The position numbers and the translations under genes are program-made. Below the pieces are notes generated by a model. The model did not search any database and was not told the DNA's origin. It saw only the letters and a program-made list of their open reading frames with translations. DNA of 64,000 nucleotides. It comes from Cloeon dipterum. Lineage: Eukaryota; Arthropoda; Insecta; Ephemeroptera; Baetidae. Shown in pieces: positions 54,167-64,000 of this stretch. The stretch is taken from assembly GCF_949628265.1 (NCBI RefSeq), contig NC_088790.1, forward strand, positions 30,570,545-30,634,544. The letters are read 5' to 3'. Within the stretch, counting starts at the first letter, position 1, and each line of letters starts with the position of its first letter.

Positions 54167-54509
54167 TTATAAAATTATAATTTAAATAAATGGCACTTAC
54201 GATGATCATAAATCATATCTGACATCATCTTCGACTTCCTTCAATATTCGATTCAGAGGCTGAAAAAATATGAACTGTTGAACATTTGTTTTATGACTCT
54301 CAAGCTTCGTAATTTTCATACAACAATAGTAATTGGTAAATTTAAAAAAGAGCACATTTGAGAGTGAAAAGCTTACTTGGGAGTAAAAAACTAATTTTGT
54401 GTTTTAATCAGTACCACAATGCAGTGGGTTTACCAGAAAAAATGCGGGTTTTTAAGAACCCTGCTCAGGTGTCTACTTCAACCTCATTCTCATGAACAAA
54501 TTTCAATGC

Positions 54510-55190
54510 AAATTGTGAGCAGTCAGAAAATCTGCGTCTTGCTGGCCTGGCAAGTGCGCGCGACCTCTAAACTCAAATAAATAGTCCAGTTTCTCCAAAT
54601 ATTTGCAAACTGATTGACTAATTAATCTCCTAATTATTAATTACTTTGTTATACTTGAATTATCTTTATTTTTTATATAGAAAAGCAGAAATTATTGATA
54701 TGTGGCAGTTTGATTTTGAAATAATGAGATGTAAATGTTGCCCTGTCAGCCCATAATGAACCTAATTTTGAAACTAAAAGTGGCTCTAACAATAATCAAA
54801 AGGCTTTCAATCGCGGAATTGGCTGTATTTGCTCCTACGTAATTAATTAGAACGCAGACAAGATTTAACAAAAGAACTGAAAAAAATATGCTTACTGGGC
54901 TTGCGCGCACGGTGGTTGTTGCTGCTCGGCAGAGATCCAAACGCCTTCTGTGTCTGTGAGGCAGCACAAAAATGCAGCCTGTGCTCCTCGATTACTCGGG
55001 GGAGGTGCATTTGGCTGCCAGGGTTACACGCGTCAGTCAGTGGTTGGTTCTGACAATTCGGGCGCTGAGGGCGCGAAAAGCACGTTGAACTTTTACACTG
55101 CTCACGCTTTCAAAAGATAAATGTATCGTTTTTCTTGAATTGTCGTTACGGGCGCCTCTTATTGTCAGGTCGCAGAAACAGTAATTAATA
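54510..55190 (-). repeat. Upstream segment duplicated with the zinc-finger gene, copy 2
   Basis: Direct repeat of 38450-39130. The possible first-exon donor CCCA|GTAAGC is kept (about 54896), but the ATG seen in copy 1 is not, arguing for an untranslated exon or promoter. Confidence 0.5.
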
Positions 55191-55472
55191 ATAAATCACG
55201 TGGTCCAAATTCTTCCAGGCTTTTACAGTATCAAACCTATTTAATTGTGAAAGAAATATAAGTCAAGTCACCTAACTCCTGACTTGTTATATGCAACACG
55301 CGCAGCTCGAATGTTTACCGGCACAGTATTTCTCCAATTTCAGGCGTTCAATTTTCCTTTTAGGGAGTTTTTTATACTTTATATTCAAAGTATTTGAATT
55401 GAACAGTCGTTTTCACACAGAAACGCAATATTTATTCTACCTCAAGAGAAACAACAGAAAATTAATATTATT

Positions 55473-58400
55473 TTATGGTTTCTCGCAGACGTAATAGTCA
55501 AAAGACGTGAAACTCGTAGTGTTCATTATGCTGATAAAATAAGTGAAAACGTCTGGATGGCCGGTTCGGAACCAAACGCCCACTTTCCCGGTATACACGT
55601 AGACGAACGACTTGTCGCAAAGATATCTTTTGGCCGTGCTTCTGTAAATGGTGTCTGGGACAACGACTCGGCTGCGGCACCACACCTCGTGCGTCCGGTT
55701 TATGAACTCTGTCTCGCCAACGAACATATTTCTCGGAGCAGAGGGCTTGGCTAAATAAACAAAATTGTTTGAAAATAAGCGTGAGCACGAGTACATCTCA
55801 TTACGAGCTTGTGGGTTCAAGGAGTAAGCCCAGTTGATGTCTTCCACGGTCCGAGGCTCGAAAAGTCGCATTCCGCGAGCGCAGCACCGCTTATAGGCCG
55901 TCACTACATTCTGAATCTGTATATTGATGTTAGCAAAATATCATTTTTCTATATTCAAATGTCTCTCACTTGTCCTTCCGAATCGATATTGCTGACGTAA
56001 AACGTCTGATTTTGGTAGGTTACCAAACGCCCTAGAGAATCTTCAGGAGATAAAAATATGTAGTTTAATTGATATAATTAATATATTAAATTACTGTACC
56101 GTTGCCAGCAGCAATGAGTGTGTCTATAAGTGTTTGCTATAATTTCCCACCTTTAATCATATTATAGCGCAACGAAAATGATCTCTTTACGTTTATTTCG
56201 CAAGGGATCGTATTTGCAAGCTGACAAGTTCTGCGTTTTGGAAAACACGGCATTGGAGGGAAATACTATAAATATTCAGATTGAGGCGAGTGGAATTATA
56301 CAAAAAATTATCGATTTTTACCTTTGTCCCGTTGTCAAAATTATTAACAACTATTTTGGACATTAAATCCGGCTGATTCTGCTGGCCGCACTTGTACGTT
56401 TCGTATGCAGTTACGCATTCATCGTCAGAATCTATGGTATTTTTCATGATTTTAATTTATTTCTTAAGGTCGTTGATACTTATTTTGCTGCACATATCGT
56501 AGGTATCAAAACCTTGCTTCATTTTCACAGGTTCGTCCTGGGACACGAATTCTATTTGTCTCAATGTGGCAATTTTCACCAGCGCACCCAGGTCAAACTA
56601 TTAAAAGCGATTATTGTTTCAACTCTCTAAGTTTAGAAAGCTTTACCAATCCAACTTCAACCCCGACACATTTCAAAAAGCACTTTTATTTAGAATGTGA
56701 TATTATTTTTTTTTGTAAAAACAATAAAAAATTACTTTAAGATTTAAAGAGACGTTTGCAGAAAGAAAAGCACTGGTGTTCAGAAGTAAGTCAATTTGAT
56801 CTGTTAAAACGTGATGAAATCATCTACGAGCCAATTTAATTACTAATTTACCGATTGTGATGTTCCAAATATCAGCACATTCTCCCTGCATCCCCCTTTG
56901 GAATGTCGCCTTTTTTCTCACGTCGCAAAGGAACATTTTCTCCTCTTTGCAGTCAGCGGTGGCGAGTAGCATCGATTCGTTCCTCACTTCGAGATAAACG
57001 CAGTTTGGACCTGCCTTGGGGTGGCCATCCTTCCACCTGATCTCAGGGTGGATAAAATCACGATTCAGGGAGCACCAGTGGTAGTTAGAAGGGCATCCCA
57101 TGTCAGTTCCAGAGAGCCAAAAGTCACCCAAATTTTCAGAATAGTATTCTTAAATTTTCAATTTTAGTTAAACTGTCTCAATTTTTCAGTTTTTTTAATA
57201 GTACGTGTTTTAGCCAGGTTGAACAAACATCGTAATTTCCCCTCAGACTCAATCGAGGCAAGGGTCATGCCAATTCCACAACACTGTTGATAGGCTGTAG
57301 CCCAATTTGACTAGATGAATGGAACAATAATTATATTTTTCGTTGAAATTATAATTTGTTTACGTATTGGTTCGAGTAAAATAGAAATTGGCGGCCGCAT
57401 CCATCGTACCAATTGCCATAAAAGTAGCCATCTGCATTTTTTTATTTAAATAAGTCAGAGGATTGAAACTATAGAAGTTATAGCACACCTTTCAGGTAGT
57501 TTGTCGTGTCGAATAATTTTGTCTGTAATATTTTTATTTGGATAATTCAAATAATAACTAATATTTTTTTAAATACATTTCTCTTGCAGGGATCTTTCGG
57601 GCAAGAAACAATGCATGGCTTTGGGGTTGTGCTGATCTGCATCTTAAATATTTAAACTTTTCCTGACAGTCTGCGTTTTAATAAAATAAATAAAATTCAC
57701 TTTGCAAGCAAAAACGTATTTGCTCATGCAGTTTCGATCCGTGATGATCGTGCCTGTGGAATTCAGAACGAAGCGGAAATGCACGCAGCCTTCGTTACTT
57801 CCTGCGTTGTCAGGCTGCCCGCGCTCCCATCTCAGAGCTGAAGTGAAAAATGTGGGGCCATCAGGTTTGCACCACACCCACTGGCCCACAGGAGCCTCCT
57901 GCCGCAGACCGGAAGTCCAGTAATTGAAATTAGCCTTCCAGTCAGCTAAAATGTGTTAAAGAATATAAAATGAGGCTTGAGAAGATAAAGGAATTAAACC
58001 TGATTTGATGCCAACAGTCAAATTGGTCAAACCTTCTTGCTCGAAAGCGTCTCCCAAGTTGAGAGCTTCCATTCCTAAAGCACAACACTGGTGGTAGTTT
58101 TCTTCCCAATTCACCTATATAAATTAATTTATTTTACAATGGATTTGCTTTATAATTTTAGACCGCTTTGTTTCCCAAGAGGTACGTGTGGTTGCCGATA
58201 TCGATCCAAATTCCGTATATTCTTTTATCTATATAAGAATACTTAACTTAAAGGTTTTAAAAAATTGTAATTCATACTTATCAAATTTCCCTCTGAGCTG
58301 AACAGTGATTCCTAAAATCCAGCATACTCAATTTTTAGATTAAATTAAAATATAATTTTTTTTAACGTTTTTCGTGCATCGTTTTGGGCAGTCAAACTTA

Positions 58401-60418
58401 AATTGACAAATAAAAGGCAAGACATCTTCGCACTTTCTGTGCACCATCCTTTTTTTCGAGTTGTCCAGAGCTAGACAACGTTCATCCATGATTTTAGGGG
58501 TTGTGGTTGTTGGCAGCCAAAATTTGTCCGAGGAAACCATCGTTGAAGAAATGTTCTCATTCGTCGAGCACCACTCATACCGCTTTTTCTGCTGACAATT
58601 TAGATCTACGTTCGAGCCACTTGACCAAAATGTTCCAGCTGAAGGATATATTAGAATATTAACTTTTTTCTAAAAATTATAATCTTATACTTGTCAAGGT
58701 GGCTAAACAGTCCATTTCCCCAAGGGAACCGATTGCTAGGAGCGTCATATTTAACGCTTTGCAACGCAATCCAGCTTCATCTCTTGAAACCTTCAAGTTT
58801 CCTCATGTCACGCAAAAGTTTTCTTTGAAAAAAAAATCCCTCACAGCCACATTGGAAACATAAACCTTCCTCCTGCATGATGTGGCATTTTGCAATGAAC
58901 CATCTGCTACTTAATAATAAGAAAAGGGTGCTCAAGTTATTTTATTTTTAAATTTTAATGAGGTGTCTATAAATAATAAAATCTTACACTAAAAAGGAAC
59001 ATTTGTCGGGGAATTCTGTAGAGGTTTTTTTTATTAAATTTAATTAATTTTGTTGCAAATTTTACTGAAAGAAAATTGTTGAAATCTTCGCATGTCCTTA
59101 GACATGGCATAATCTGTATAGAATTTTGATTTTAAAAGTGCTATTTAATTAAATTAGAGTGAGAGAGTACTTTTGTTGTTGTTGTTGTTGGTGGTGGTGC
59201 TACTGTTGAAGTGGTTATTGCTGCAAGATTTAAAATATTTCTTTAGTATAATTATTAAATGAAAGAGAGTTAAGGAACCTATCTCAAAAATCGAGGTGAA
59301 ACTCGTTGTGTCATCGATTAGTGGCGTTGCTGTTGTTAAAATTGTGACTTCAGCCTTAATTGTCGAAACGTCGCTCGAAATGACATCATAAATAGTTGGC
59401 TCGGTTTTTTCAGGCGTGCCAAATTCGACATTTGCTGTGCTTGTGTCTTGAGTAGCTTTTTTGAATTTATCAACTTAAGCAAACTTTTTAAAATTTTAAA
59501 CCCGTAATTTCAGTCGTTCCAGCGGTTTTGTCAATTTCAGTCGGCAGCAGGTCGGAGCTGCTTCTTGTTTCACCGTCCGTATTTATTAGCGGGAATGTTG
59601 GAGTTATTCGGTCGTGCTTTAGAGAAACATATTTTTTAAATTATTTGATAAAAATTTATTAAATTTCTACTTTGCTTGTCTTTTTAGAGGTTCTGTTCCT
59701 CGTTGGTAAACATCTTTTGAAGCCACAACACCGGATAATTTGGGCTCGTCTTGAATTTTTGGTAATATAAATTTTAATCGGAGCTGTTAAATATTATCCC
59801 TTTGTTTTTCTTTGTTAACATTAAGTCTTATCGGAGTCATACCAGAGTTTTTGCTGACTTTTATTGCTGTGATTCTCACCTGAATAAATGAAAAAAGTTA
59901 GTGCCGTCCTTTCATTCCTTCAAAAATATACTACAGGAGCAGTTTTCCGTGATTTTTTTACGTTGAAATTTAAAGTGGCACTTTTATCTTCTTACTTGTT
60001 AATAGATGGCGAAATTCTAGGTTTGAATCTCGGGAATGGTGGCGTTTCTTATATTTTCCATAAGGAAACTTATTAAATGTCAAAATCGTTACAAAAGCAA
60101 TTGAGCTTAAAAGAAATTAAATAAATAGCTAATCTAATTTAAAAATTACTTCCCTATTTTAGCTGTCTCTATTTTTATTGGATTAATTTTTATTTAGATC
60201 TCCGCACCTAATAAATGTTCTTTTTGCATTTCTTAACGCTATTTAATGACTTTTTTACTTTAAAAAATTAAGTTTCGAAACACTGTCTAATCGACCTCTA
60301 AATGCACTGAGAAACTGCTCAAATATAAAATATAGTAACTTACTTTCTTTTTTGCAAGGCCTGTCTGTAATAGAACCACCGCACAAATCAAAACCAAGCT
60401 CCAAAAACAGACGTTCAT
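55473..60418 (-). CDS. Secreted multi-CTLD C-type lectin, copy B (in-frame stop in exon 8; possible pseudogene)
   Basis: Inverted copy of the gene at 44321-49381. The first exon is 60344-60418 (MNVCFWSLVLICAVVLLQTG) and the last 55473-55750 (278 bp, the same length as in copy A). Every exon of copy A has a counterpart in the same order and phase. The Thr-rich exon 6 is shorter with an ACA/CCA run. Exon 3 has lost the original acceptor, but an AACAG nine bases on restores the frame. CTLD2 keeps QPD. In exon 8 the codon equal to CAG in copy A is TAG (58989-58991), so a full-length product would stop after the mucin-like part, before the lectin domains, unless exon 8 is spliced differently; exon 8 cannot simply be skipped without breaking phase. 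A TATA-like GATATATGG (60485-60495) and AATAAA (55431-55436) are retained. It is otherwise well preserved, so the damage is probably recent, or the site is an assembly error. Confidence 0.75.
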
Positions 60419-60961
60419 CGCAGCATTGAGTCAGTCGACTGCAAGCTTGACTGATGTGGCTCTACAATCCCAATAATTAAATTATTCCATATATCCCGCA
60501 GATCAGGAAAGCGAATAAATCACGTGATCTAAATTCCATTCATGATTTCCTGTGTAACTGTGGCAGCGCGCGAGCCAAACTACGTACTTTATCAATGCAA
60601 AATATTCTCTTCACTGGCGGGTTTTCAAAATAATTTTAAGGATCCTTCTAGGACAGTATTTGAATTTGGAATAGGGAACGCTCGTCTAGCAAATAATATA
60701 AATAAATCCATAAGAAAATAACTTAAAAAATGCCAAAATCACAATTAAAAAATTTAAAAAGTTAACAAGGAAAATTAATTAATATCTAAGCTTAAGAGGT
60801 AAAGTAACTCATAGATTAAATATTTATTTTATTGTTTCTTTTTAATTAAATTCTGTTAACTTTCATAAAGGTAATAGCGCATCTATTAAATTTTCTTAAG
60901 GAAAATCCAGGGATGAAAATCCAATTTGTGATTTTTTATATTTAAATATTGAGAAAAATAC

Positions 60962-61286
60962 TTTATGATTAAAAGAGACGTTCGCAGAAAGAAAAGCACT
61001 GGTGTTCAGAAGCATGTCAATTTGATCTGTTAAAAAGGGGAGAAATTCATCTTCTATAAATCCAAATTTAAAACCAATTACCAGATGTGATGTCCCTAAT
61101 CTCAGCGCACTCTCCCTGCATCCCCCTCTGGACTGTCGCCTTTTTCCTCGCGTCGCAAAGGAAATTTTTCTCCTCGTTGCAGTCGGCAGTGGCCAGCAGC
61201 ATCGATTCGTTCCTCACCTCGAGATAAACGCAATTAGGACCCGCCTTGGGGTGGCCATCCTTCCACCTGACCTCAGGGTGGATGAA
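60962..61286 (-). pseudogene. Lectin fragment C (CTLD3 part only)
   Basis: Equivalents of lectin exons 20 (C-terminal part, 61082-61286) and 21 (60962-61026). They include HPEVRWKDGHPKAGPNCVYL and RGMQGECAEI, with splice sites still recognisable. Upstream coding sequence ends abruptly at 61286, shortly before a truncated MITE1, and nothing downstream of exon 21 could be matched. A third, broken copy of the lectin gene, in the same orientation as copy B. Confidence 0.85.
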
Positions 61287-61325
61287 AAAAATTTTTACGA
61301 GCTTATAACTTAATTTATTTTCTTT

Positions 61326-61602
61326 TCACGTGCTAAAAACCAAAATCAGTCCAGCCATTCGCCGTAGAAACGTTGGAAAATATTTTTTTTTTTATTTCAA
61401 AAAACAGTTTTTCACGATTCTACGGCGAATGGCAGAACCGATTTTGGTTTCCAGCACGTCAAAAAAAGCATATTAATTGAAGAATGCACAGTAGCTAGAT
61501 TGAGTCTGAAATCGCAGCGAAAATGCCTTAAAATCGAAAGTCTACGGTGGCGCCATCTGTTGGCGGCTTCAATAACTAAGGGTTTATGCAACTGGTCAAT
61601 TA
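61326..61602. mobile_element. Foldback MITE1, truncated copy 4
   Basis: Retains the centre and right arm (CGTAGAAACGTTGG, CACGATTCTACGGCGAATGG, ATGGCGCCA-inverse, GGGTTTATGCAACTGGTCAA). The outer part of the left arm is missing, at the side facing lectin fragment C. The deletion that removed it may be the one that truncated the lectin. Confidence 0.8.
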
Positions 61603-61659
61603 GCAAATAAAAGATATTTTTAAATTTTATAGTGGAATTAAAGAAGCAAAATTAAACAA

Positions 61660-62148
61660 TTTTATAATTAAAACACTAAGGTTTATTGTTAATGATAAAT
61701 TTCTCTTATTTCGATACAAAATCTGCAAAAGAGACTAAAAAATACAAGTAGGCCCCTTCTAACATGGATTTGTAATTTTTGTATCCCACGCCGTTATGAA
61801 ATTAAGGCAAGATAGTGGCTATACATATATAGGATTCTGAGCAATGCGCTCTTCTAATTAATTATTAATTAAAATTAGCGTTTTTGGAGTAAAATTAGCA
61901 GCAGTTTAAAGCACATCTGGTGAATTTGGAACTAAAGCGAATAGAGGAAATTGATTATTCCTATTCTAAATCTAAACTACTCTCTACCTCTGATTAAATT
62001 GAAAAGGCTGCCAAATTTCATTTATGATAGAAGCATAAAAATCCGAAATTGATGGAAAAGCATAGATAATTCTGATTTGACCTCATACATCCCTAAAAAA
62101 TTACGTCTACTCCATTTTACTTGATCTGTCTACTCGTTTAACGGGGGT
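61660..62148. repeat. Downstream flank of zinc-finger copy 3, duplicated
   Basis: Similar to 50610-50950 plus 51290-51490 (downstream of copy 2) and more weakly to 34160-34625 (copy 1): AACACTAAGGTTTATTGTTA, GTATCCCACGCCGTTATGAA, CATCTGGTGAATTTGGAACT. Probably 3' UTR and flank of the zinc-finger unit. Confidence 0.65.
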
Positions 62149-64000
62149 TTAAGTGCAGAATAATGCATCCATCTTCTCCCCGAAGATGAATCCATCCATC
62201 TTCTTCCACACGTGGCAATCCATGACGTGCTTCAAATACTCATTGTACCCAGGATCTCCACTATGTGTGTTCTCCATAAACTGGAAAGCGGTGGTGCAGC
62301 CAAGGAATGGGCATATTTCGACGCGAGGGTGCAGCTCATTGCGTTTAAAGTGTCCGGTGTGTTCTGCGAACGTTTTCTTGCAAACTGGGCAAAAAACGCT
62401 GCAATCGTATCTGTGGCTTATCATGTCACTGACTGAGAAGTAATCGCCGCATCCATAAGGGCACCTGGACATTTTTTCTTCGGGATGGAATTCTCCAAAG
62501 TGTTTCTCAATTGTGATGTTGGAACCACCTACACCGTGCAGGATATAACATGTCATTGAATATACATATGTATGTAAATGAAGATTAGGGGACAAGAGTG
62601 CTAACGACTATTGACTGTAATTACGCTTGGTAGCGAGCGCAGAATCACTGGTAATCACAATATCTCCGCATTTTTCACCTCTAATAATTGCACTAATTGA
62701 CCAGTTGCATAAACCCTCAGTGTTTGAAGCCGCCAACAGATGGCGCCACCGTAGACTTTCGATTTTTAAGGCACTTCCGCTGCGATTTCAGATTCGATCC
62801 AGCCACTGTGGGTTATTCACTTAATATGCTTTCTTTTGGCGTACTGAAAACCAAAATCAGTCCAGTCATTCGCCGTAGAAACGTTGGAAAAGATTTTTTA
62901 TTTCAAAAAATAGTTTTTCACGATTCTACGGCGATTGGCTGAGCCGATTTTGGTTTTCAGAACGTCAAAAAAAGCAAATTAATTGAAGAATGCACAGGAG
63001 CTAGATTGAGTCTGAAATCGCAGCGGAAGTGCCTTAAAATCGAAAGTCTACGCTGGCGCCATCTGTTGGCGGCTTCGAACACTTAGGGTTTATGCAACTG
63101 GTCAATTAGTGCAATTATTAGAGGTGTAAATTGCGGAGATATTGTGATTACCAGTCATTCTGCGCTCGCTACCAAGCGTAATTACAGTCAACAGTCACTA
63201 CCACAAATAAAGAGCGCCTGCTCATCATTCTGAGCTTTGTTAGCTGGCCAATCTTTAGTTAGTCGGTAGAGCAGGAGCTCAGCAACAGCCCAGCCAGTTA
63301 AAGCGTGTCATTTTTTCACCCTGAACACTACCTTGCTATCGGCGAGGGAGAAACCGACCTGCGGTTTCCCCTGTACAGCCCTGCTGTTGGTCAAACCGTT
63401 AATCCGGTTGACGCCGATTGCAAGAGAGTGCCCGTCACGATTAGCCTTTTTAACCATAAATCCGCTAGACTCACCGTAGTTCGCTCCAATGTTGAGCCAT
63501 ATTTTTTTGCAATTTCTTGGGGAGCAGGGTTTGCACAGTTTTTTATTGTCCTTGAGTCCGATCACGTAGACACTTGCATCAAAATCTACATAAATTGTCA
63601 ATATTAACTCTATTTAAAGATTATTACAAATTGATATAAATATCAGGGGCACCAGATTCGTGCGACGCGCATATACGGCGTCCGGCGCATGGAGTTTGGC
63701 GCGAAAAAACGGTGTCACGTGAAAATTCACGACAAGAAGCCAGTTTTGGTCAATATTGTGACAAAGATGTACTAATTGTGTCTTTTGGATCGTAAAAACA
63801 AACTCTTGACACTCGTACGGCAATCCAAACGAGAGCTTTTCGTTTCCCACATCTGGACGCCATCTTGCATCTGCGCAGTGCGAACTAATTTTACCGCACA
63901 TCTGGCCTCCGCTGATAAATATTTTTTAGAATTTTCAAGTTCAAGTCCACTTTTAAGACTTGAATAAAATAATTAAAAATTAAGGAATATATACCTGTTA
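62149..64000 (-). CDS. Cys/His-rich zinc-finger protein, copy 3 (5' part beyond window)
   Basis: Visible exons: 62149-62528 (125 aa, stop TGA region of the family), 63475-63585, and the 3' edge of the next exon from 63995, cut by the window end. Cys/His pattern as in copy 2: LCKPC in the middle exon; then CPYGC, H-x4-C, CPVC, H-x7-H, C-x4-C and H-x4-H. The last exon is nearly identical to copy 2 in its centre (CPVCKKTFAEHTGHFKRNEL), but differs in the second zinc site and in its C-terminal tail, so copies 2 and 3 are the closest pair. Both introns seen carry the same MITE insertions as copy 2. Function unknown. Confidence 0.65.
62600..63202. mobile_element. Nested foldback: outer arms around MITE1 copy 5
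   Basis: Same nested structure as 51918-52520 (inner MITE1 62695-63106), in the equivalent intron of zinc-finger copy 3. The shared position means insertion preceded the duplication of copies 2 and 3. The corresponding intron of copy 1 (35006-35166) is short and lacks it. Confidence 0.8.
63646..63905 (+). mobile_element. MITE2, copy 6 (intron of zinc-finger copy 3)
   Basis: GGGGCACCAGATTCGTGCGA to CACATCTGGCCTCC, at the same intron position as in copies 1 and 2. Confidence 0.85.

Noticed and set aside
55557..55754. Plus-strand open frame at the 3' end of lectin copy B
   Set aside because: Antisense shadow of the last lectin exon; the mirror frame occurs at 49094-49285.

Overview
This window is genomic DNA from an animal, most likely an insect or close arthropod. 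The genes are split by many short AT-rich introns with GT-AG borders, the intergenic DNA is AT-rich and crowded with small foldback elements, and the recognisable proteins (a DOCK-family protein, dihydrolipoyl dehydrogenase, the mRNA-export factor GLE1, multi-domain C-type lectins) are animal ones. I cannot name the species. There are no operons, CRISPR arrays or prokaryotic signals. Gene models below were built by hand from reading frame, splice-site phase and comparison between duplicated copies.

Left part (1-24.5 kb): two N-terminal exons of a DOCK-family gene on the minus strand (22524-22560 and 69-152) bracket an intron of about 22.4 kb. The rest of the gene lies off the left edge. The intron holds repeats and several CpG- and GA-rich blocks but no other gene I could support.

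Middle (24.5-33.6 kb): two complete housekeeping genes on the minus strand, dihydrolipoyl dehydrogenase (10 coding exons, about 507 aa) and GLE1 (about 675 aa). Related dispersed repeats sit in introns of both.

Right part (34-64 kb): a young, rearranged region. It holds three paralogues of an unfamiliar Cys/His-rich zinc-finger gene (34.6-36.0, 51.5-53.7 and 62.1->64 kb, all minus). It also holds a small coiled-coil gene (40.7-42.0 kb, plus) and a secreted multi-CTLD lectin gene present as two near-complete inverted copies (44.3-49.4 kb plus; 60.4-55.5 kb minus) with a third broken fragment (61 kb). The plus copy is an intact 28-exon, about 1012-aa model. The minus copy has an in-frame stop in exon 8. 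Zinc-finger copy 2 lies between the inverted lectin copies, and zinc-finger copy 3 follows the lectin fragment, so lectin and zinc-finger units have been duplicated together or side by side. Shared and private transposon insertions among the copies allow their order of duplication to be read.

Foldback elements are a theme of the window. At least four families are present, and several carry motifs typical of animal promoters (NRF1-like TGCGCATGCGC, CRE TGACGTCA, CCAAT, YY1-like GCCATCTTG).
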